Positions 5,160-8,186 of a DNA stretch of 8,186 nt are shown piece by piece. The notes beneath the pieces were generated by a model, which was not told where the DNA came from, ran no database searches, and saw nothing but the letters and a program-made list of their open reading frames with translations. The DNA is from Gammaproteobacteria bacterium (lineage in GTDB: Bacteria; Pseudomonadota; Gammaproteobacteria; GCA-001735895). The number at the start of each line of letters is the position of its first letter. Positions within the stretch are counted from its first letter, which is position 1. Location of the stretch: NCBI GenBank assembly GCA_003231795.1, contig QIJI01000150.1, forward strand, positions 1 through 8,186, written 5' to 3'. The translations under genes and the position numbers were made by a program.

Positions 5160-8100
5160 ATGTTTGAGCATTTCAATGAATGGTTGTGCAAGACCAATTT
5201 CAGTTTTTTACAGGGTGCCTCGCATCCGTTGGACATCGTTACTCGTGCAAATGCGCTCGAGTACCAATCGCTTTGCATCAATGACTTCGATGGTGGTTAC
5301 GGACTGGCACGTTGTTATCGTGAATTGGAGTACTTGAAGCAGCAGCAACATAAGCGCCTGAAACTAAATTATGGCGCCGAGATTCACTTTAACCGCGATC
5401 ACGACCTGCCGCTATTACTACAGGATACGTTGGTGCTGGTGGCACAAAATCATACCGGTTATACCAATCTCAACCAGTTATTGAGCTATTCGCACCGTGA
5501 CGGAAAGGACTATGCCAATATTCCGATGGAGTATTTACTGAATAGCGATGTTGACGGTTTATTTGCAATTCAGCCGATGCGTGGCTGTATTCGCAGCCAG
5601 CACGGCAGCCATCAAGGCAGCGACAAATACCAGCAACTCAAGTCCTGTTTCGGCGGTCGCTACTATCTCGCCGTCAGTCGACATCTGCACCCGGCTGAAG
5701 ATCGATGGATATCCGCCACGCTGAAGCTTGCGCAGCAACATAAACTCGAAATACTGTTGAGTCAGGATGTTTTCTTTCATCAGCGCCAGCAGAAATGTGT
5801 CAGCGATTTGTTGCAGGCAATCCGTACCAACCGGGTTTTTGACCAGTGTCGTGAACATTTCTTCCCCAATGCTGAACGTTGTCTGCATCGACAACAGGAA
5901 TTGTCACGCCTGTTTAATGTAATTCCAGGTTATCAGCAGGCACTGGCATTATCATCCGAGTTAAACCGCAACTGCCAGTTTGACCTGTCGCAGCTTGGTT
6001 ACCATTATCCTAAAGAAATGATTCCCAACGGTCTCAATCCACAGACTTATTTAAAACAGTTGGTGATTGAAGGACTGGAGCATCGTTTCAGTCACAATCC
6101 GCCGAATAAAATTCTGCAGCAGATCGAACATGAACTGGATTTAATCAACAGACTCAAGTTTGCGGACTATTTTTTAACTGTCTGGGATATTGTGCGCTGG
6201 GCCCGGCAGCAAAATATCTTGTGCCAGGGTCGCGGATCGGCAGCCAATTCCTGTGTTTGCTATTTACTGGGCATTACCTCGGTCAACCCGGATCAGTTCG
6301 ATTTACTGTTTGAGCGCTTTGTCAGTATGGAGCGGGGCGATCCGCCGGATATCGATGTTGACTTCGAGCATGAGCGACGTGAAGAAGTGATTCAATATAT
6401 TTATCAACGTTATGGTCGCGACCGCGCGGCCATGGTCGCCAACGTCATTACCTTCAGAGGCAAGGGAGCATTACGGGCCGTGGGTAAAGCACTGGGTGTC
6501 GATAACAGCTTGCTTCAGCAGATGTCAAAAATCGCATCGAGTCGATATTTTCGCGGGACTGGTACTGAAAATATTGTCATGGCGCTCAAAAATGACTACG
6601 AAAAAGCAAACCCAAAGGCCAGCAAAGTCAGTTGGCAACTGTGGATGCAGTTAAGCGAAATGCTGCATGGATTTCCACGTCACCTCGGAATTCATTCGGG
6701 GGGCTTCATGCTTGCTGATAAACCGCTGAACTGTTTGTTAGCACAGGAACCGGCAAGCATGGAGGGTCGTAGTGTTATTCAGTGGAGTAAGGAAGATATT
6801 GAAGCGCTCGGGTTCTTCAAAATTGATGTGCTCAGTCTGGGCATGTTGTCAGCGCTACGAAAGTGCTTCGATTATATCGAGTACTATTACGGTAAAACAC
6901 TTCGTCTTGATTCGATTCCGGATGATGATCAGAAAACTTACGCGATGATTCAAAAGGCTGATACGGTCGGAACCTTTCAGATTGAATCCCGCGCACAAAT
7001 GTCGATGTTACCCAGGTTGAAACCCGCCTGTTTTTATGACCTGGTAATCGAAGTCGCGATTATTCGACCCGGGCCGATTCAAGGTAAGGTGATTCACCCC
7101 TATCTGGCACGTCGTGAAGGTCTGGAGCCGGTAACTTATCCTGATGAACGATTGCGCCCGATTCTGGAACGAACCCTTGGTATCGCTATTTTTCAGGAAC
7201 AGGCAATGCGGATTGCGATTGCGGTGGGTAACTTCAATCCCGGAGAAGCAAATGAGTTACGCAAAAAAATTGGCGCCTGGGGGATTAAGGATTTTAACCG
7301 TGATCTGAATCCACTACTGGTCAAACTGGAAAAGGGTATGCAGGAAAATGGCGTAGAAGCGCAATTCGCCGAGCAAATCCTGGGTCAGATGAAAGGTTTT
7401 GCCGAATATGGCTTCCCCGAATCGCATGCGGTTTCTTTTTCATTAATCGCCTATGCATCCTGTTATCTGAAATGTCACTTTGCTGCTGCATTTTACATTT
7501 CAGTATTAAATTCACAGCCGATGGGATTTTACTCACCGCATGCACTCCTGCAATCTGCCCGGCGCGAAGGCATCAAACTGTTACCGATTTCACTGAATCA
7601 ATCAGGTTGGGACCATCAGCTCGAAAAGACTGAAGAATCTTCAAAGCTTGCCATCAGGCTTGGATTTCGATTGATTGGCGGATTGTCAGAAACCACTGTT
7701 GAAACCATTGTTCTGCAACGCGAACAATCGAATGGCTGGCAAAACTTTGAACAGTTCGCCGATGATTGCAACCTGGCACGTGACGAGATTACATTACTGG
7801 CAGCATCGGACTTGTTCAGCATTTACGATACTTCACGTTCAGATGCCTTGTGGCAGACAGAGGCAGCCTCCTTCAAACCCATGCTCGATCACCAGGACGA
7901 TAATATTGAGTGGAAGCCCGAGATGCCACTGGAGTCAATTCAAAAGGATTTCCAGGCCTTTAAAACAAGCCTGAAAAATCACCCGGTGGCTGTCATCAAG
8001 CAGCGACAGTGGCCATATCCGGTGGTGGTTGAAAAATTTGTTGCAGCCAGTGAGCTAATCGGATTGCCGGCTGATGTCGACGTATTTGCTTTTGGCATGG

Positions 8101-8186
8101 TGCTGATAAAACAATCTCCGGGGTCGGCCAAAGGCATGGTATTCGTGACGCTAGAAGATGAAAGTGGTTTTTTCAATCTGGCTTTT
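5160..8186 (+). CDS. dnaE2: DnaE2 (ImuC) error-prone C-family DNA polymerase, 3' end outside window
   Basis: The frame stays open for 1009 codons to the window edge. Order: PHP domain with the DnaE2-type start TNFSFLQGASHP (about 13-24); palm with GRGSAANS (about 358-365) and catalytic Asp397 and Asp399 in PDIDVDF, third Asp556 in KIDVLSLGML; DTVGTFQIESRAQM and FQEQAMR of the fingers; YGFPESHAVSFSLIAY and NSQPMGFYSP typical of DnaE2; helix-hairpin-helix (LGFRLIGGLSE); start of the OB fold (MVFVTLEDESG). Family members run roughly 1020-1090 residues, so only the tail is missing. It is the polymerase that performs translesion synthesis with ImuA and ImuB. The ATG at 5160 directly follows a TGA; AAGGG (5145-5149) 10 nt upstream is the likely ribosome-binding site and overlaps the edge of the palindromic element. 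The PHP metal-binding His residues are replaced (LCKTNF, CINDFDG), so no PHP exonuclease is expected. Confidence 0.95.
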   Translation, partial: MFEHFNEWLCKTNFSFLQGASHPLDIVTRANALEYQSLCINDFDGGYGLARCYRELEYLKQQQHKRLKLNYGAEIHFNRDHDLPLLLQDTLVLVAQNHTGYTNLNQLLSYSHRDGKDYANIPMEYLLNSDVDGLFAIQPMRGCIRSQHGSHQGSDKYQQLKSCFGGRYYLAVSRHLHPAEDRWISATLKLAQQHKLEILLSQDVFFHQRQQKCVSDLLQAIRTNRVFDQCREHFFPNAERCLHRQQELSRLFNVIPGYQQALALSSELNRNCQFDLSQLGYHYPKEMIPNGLNPQTYLKQLVIEGLEHRFSHNPPNKILQQIEHELDLINRLKFADYFLTVWDIVRWARQQNILCQGRGSAANSCVCYLLGITSVNPDQFDLLFERFVSMERGDPPDIDVDFEHERREEVIQYIYQRYGRDRAAMVANVITFRGKGALRAVGKALGVDNSLLQQMSKIASSRYFRGTGTENIVMALKNDYEKANPKASKVSWQLWMQLSEMLHGFPRHLGIHSGGFMLADKPLNCLLAQEPASMEGRSVIQWSKEDIEALGFFKIDVLSLGMLSALRKCFDYIEYYYGKTLRLDSIPDDDQKTYAMIQKADTVGTFQIESRAQMSMLPRLKPACFYDLVIEVAIIRPGPIQGKVIHPYLARREGLEPVTYPDERLRPILERTLGIAIFQEQAMRIAIAVGNFNPGEANELRKKIGAWGIKDFNRDLNPLLVKLEKGMQENGVEAQFAEQILGQMKGFAEYGFPESHAVSFSLIAYASCYLKCHFAAAFYISVLNSQPMGFYSPHALLQSARREGIKLLPISLNQSGWDHQLEKTEESSKLAIRLGFRLIGGLSETTVETIVLQREQSNGWQNFEQFADDCNLARDEITLLAASDLFSIYDTSRSDALWQTEAASFKPMLDHQDDNIEWKPEMPLESIQKDFQAFKTSLKNHPVAVIKQRQWPYPVVVEKFVAASELIGLPADVDVFAFGMVLIKQSPGSAKGMVFVTLEDESGFFNLAF

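Noticed and set aside
5559..5894. Minus-strand 111-aa ORF inside dnaE2
   Set aside because: The plus-strand frame is unmistakably DnaE2 throughout this stretch.
5160..8186. Replicative DnaE1 polymerase
   Set aside because: Cassette context, the TNFSFLQGASHP start, lack of PHP histidines, the NSQPMGFYSP motif and overall size all point to DnaE2.

Overview
The window looks like chromosomal DNA of a gammaproteobacterium. It has moderate G+C, dense bacterial gene packing, and a LexA-ImuA-ImuB-DnaE2 cassette of the kind known from Proteobacteria. Species cannot be named from the sequence.

Layout. (1) Positions 1-140 hold what may be the last codons of an upstream gene, then a short, frameshifted remnant of the 5' end of the gene that lies intact at 850-2076. 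(2) Positions 144-685, minus strand, carry a ParD/ParE-type toxin-antitoxin operon with its own promoter and a palindromic operator candidate at 705-721. The TA module therefore sits between a dead partial copy and the complete copy of the same gene; the two copies share an exact 18-bp repeat (117-134 and 902-919). (3) Positions 850-2076 encode a 408-residue alpha-helical conserved hypothetical protein, visibly richer in G+C than what follows. (4) From 2227 to the right edge runs an SOS mutagenesis operon, all plus strand: a LexA-family repressor (204 aa), ImuA (214 aa), a divergent ImuB (495 aa) and DnaE2/ImuC (first 1009 aa, cut by the window end).

How the genes work together. In known cassettes of this type, DNA damage triggers RecA-stimulated self-cleavage of LexA. 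This derepresses the operon, and ImuA, ImuB and the DnaE2 polymerase form an error-prone translesion synthesis complex on the sliding clamp. Here LexA keeps the scissile Ala-Gly bond, the catalytic Ser and the catalytic Lys, and DnaE2 keeps its three catalytic Asp. A promoter with overlapping palindromic and direct-repeat sequence lies just upstream of lexA and is the likely LexA operator. It is not the Escherichia coli CTG-N10-CAG type.

Oddities. A 147-bp full-length imperfect palindrome with 29-bp terminal inverted repeats (26/29 identical) and TTAA at both ends sits between imuB and dnaE2. Removing it with one TTAA restores a tight 13-nt imuB-dnaE2 junction with the imuB stop intact, so it is probably a small non-autonomous mobile element (MITE-like). 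imuB also carries a four-copy 15-bp in-frame tandem repeat and an A9 tract. I see no wholly new system. The best candidates for novelty are the TA module bracketed by a duplicated gene 5' end, the unusual LexA operator, and the palindromic element splitting the mutasome operon.
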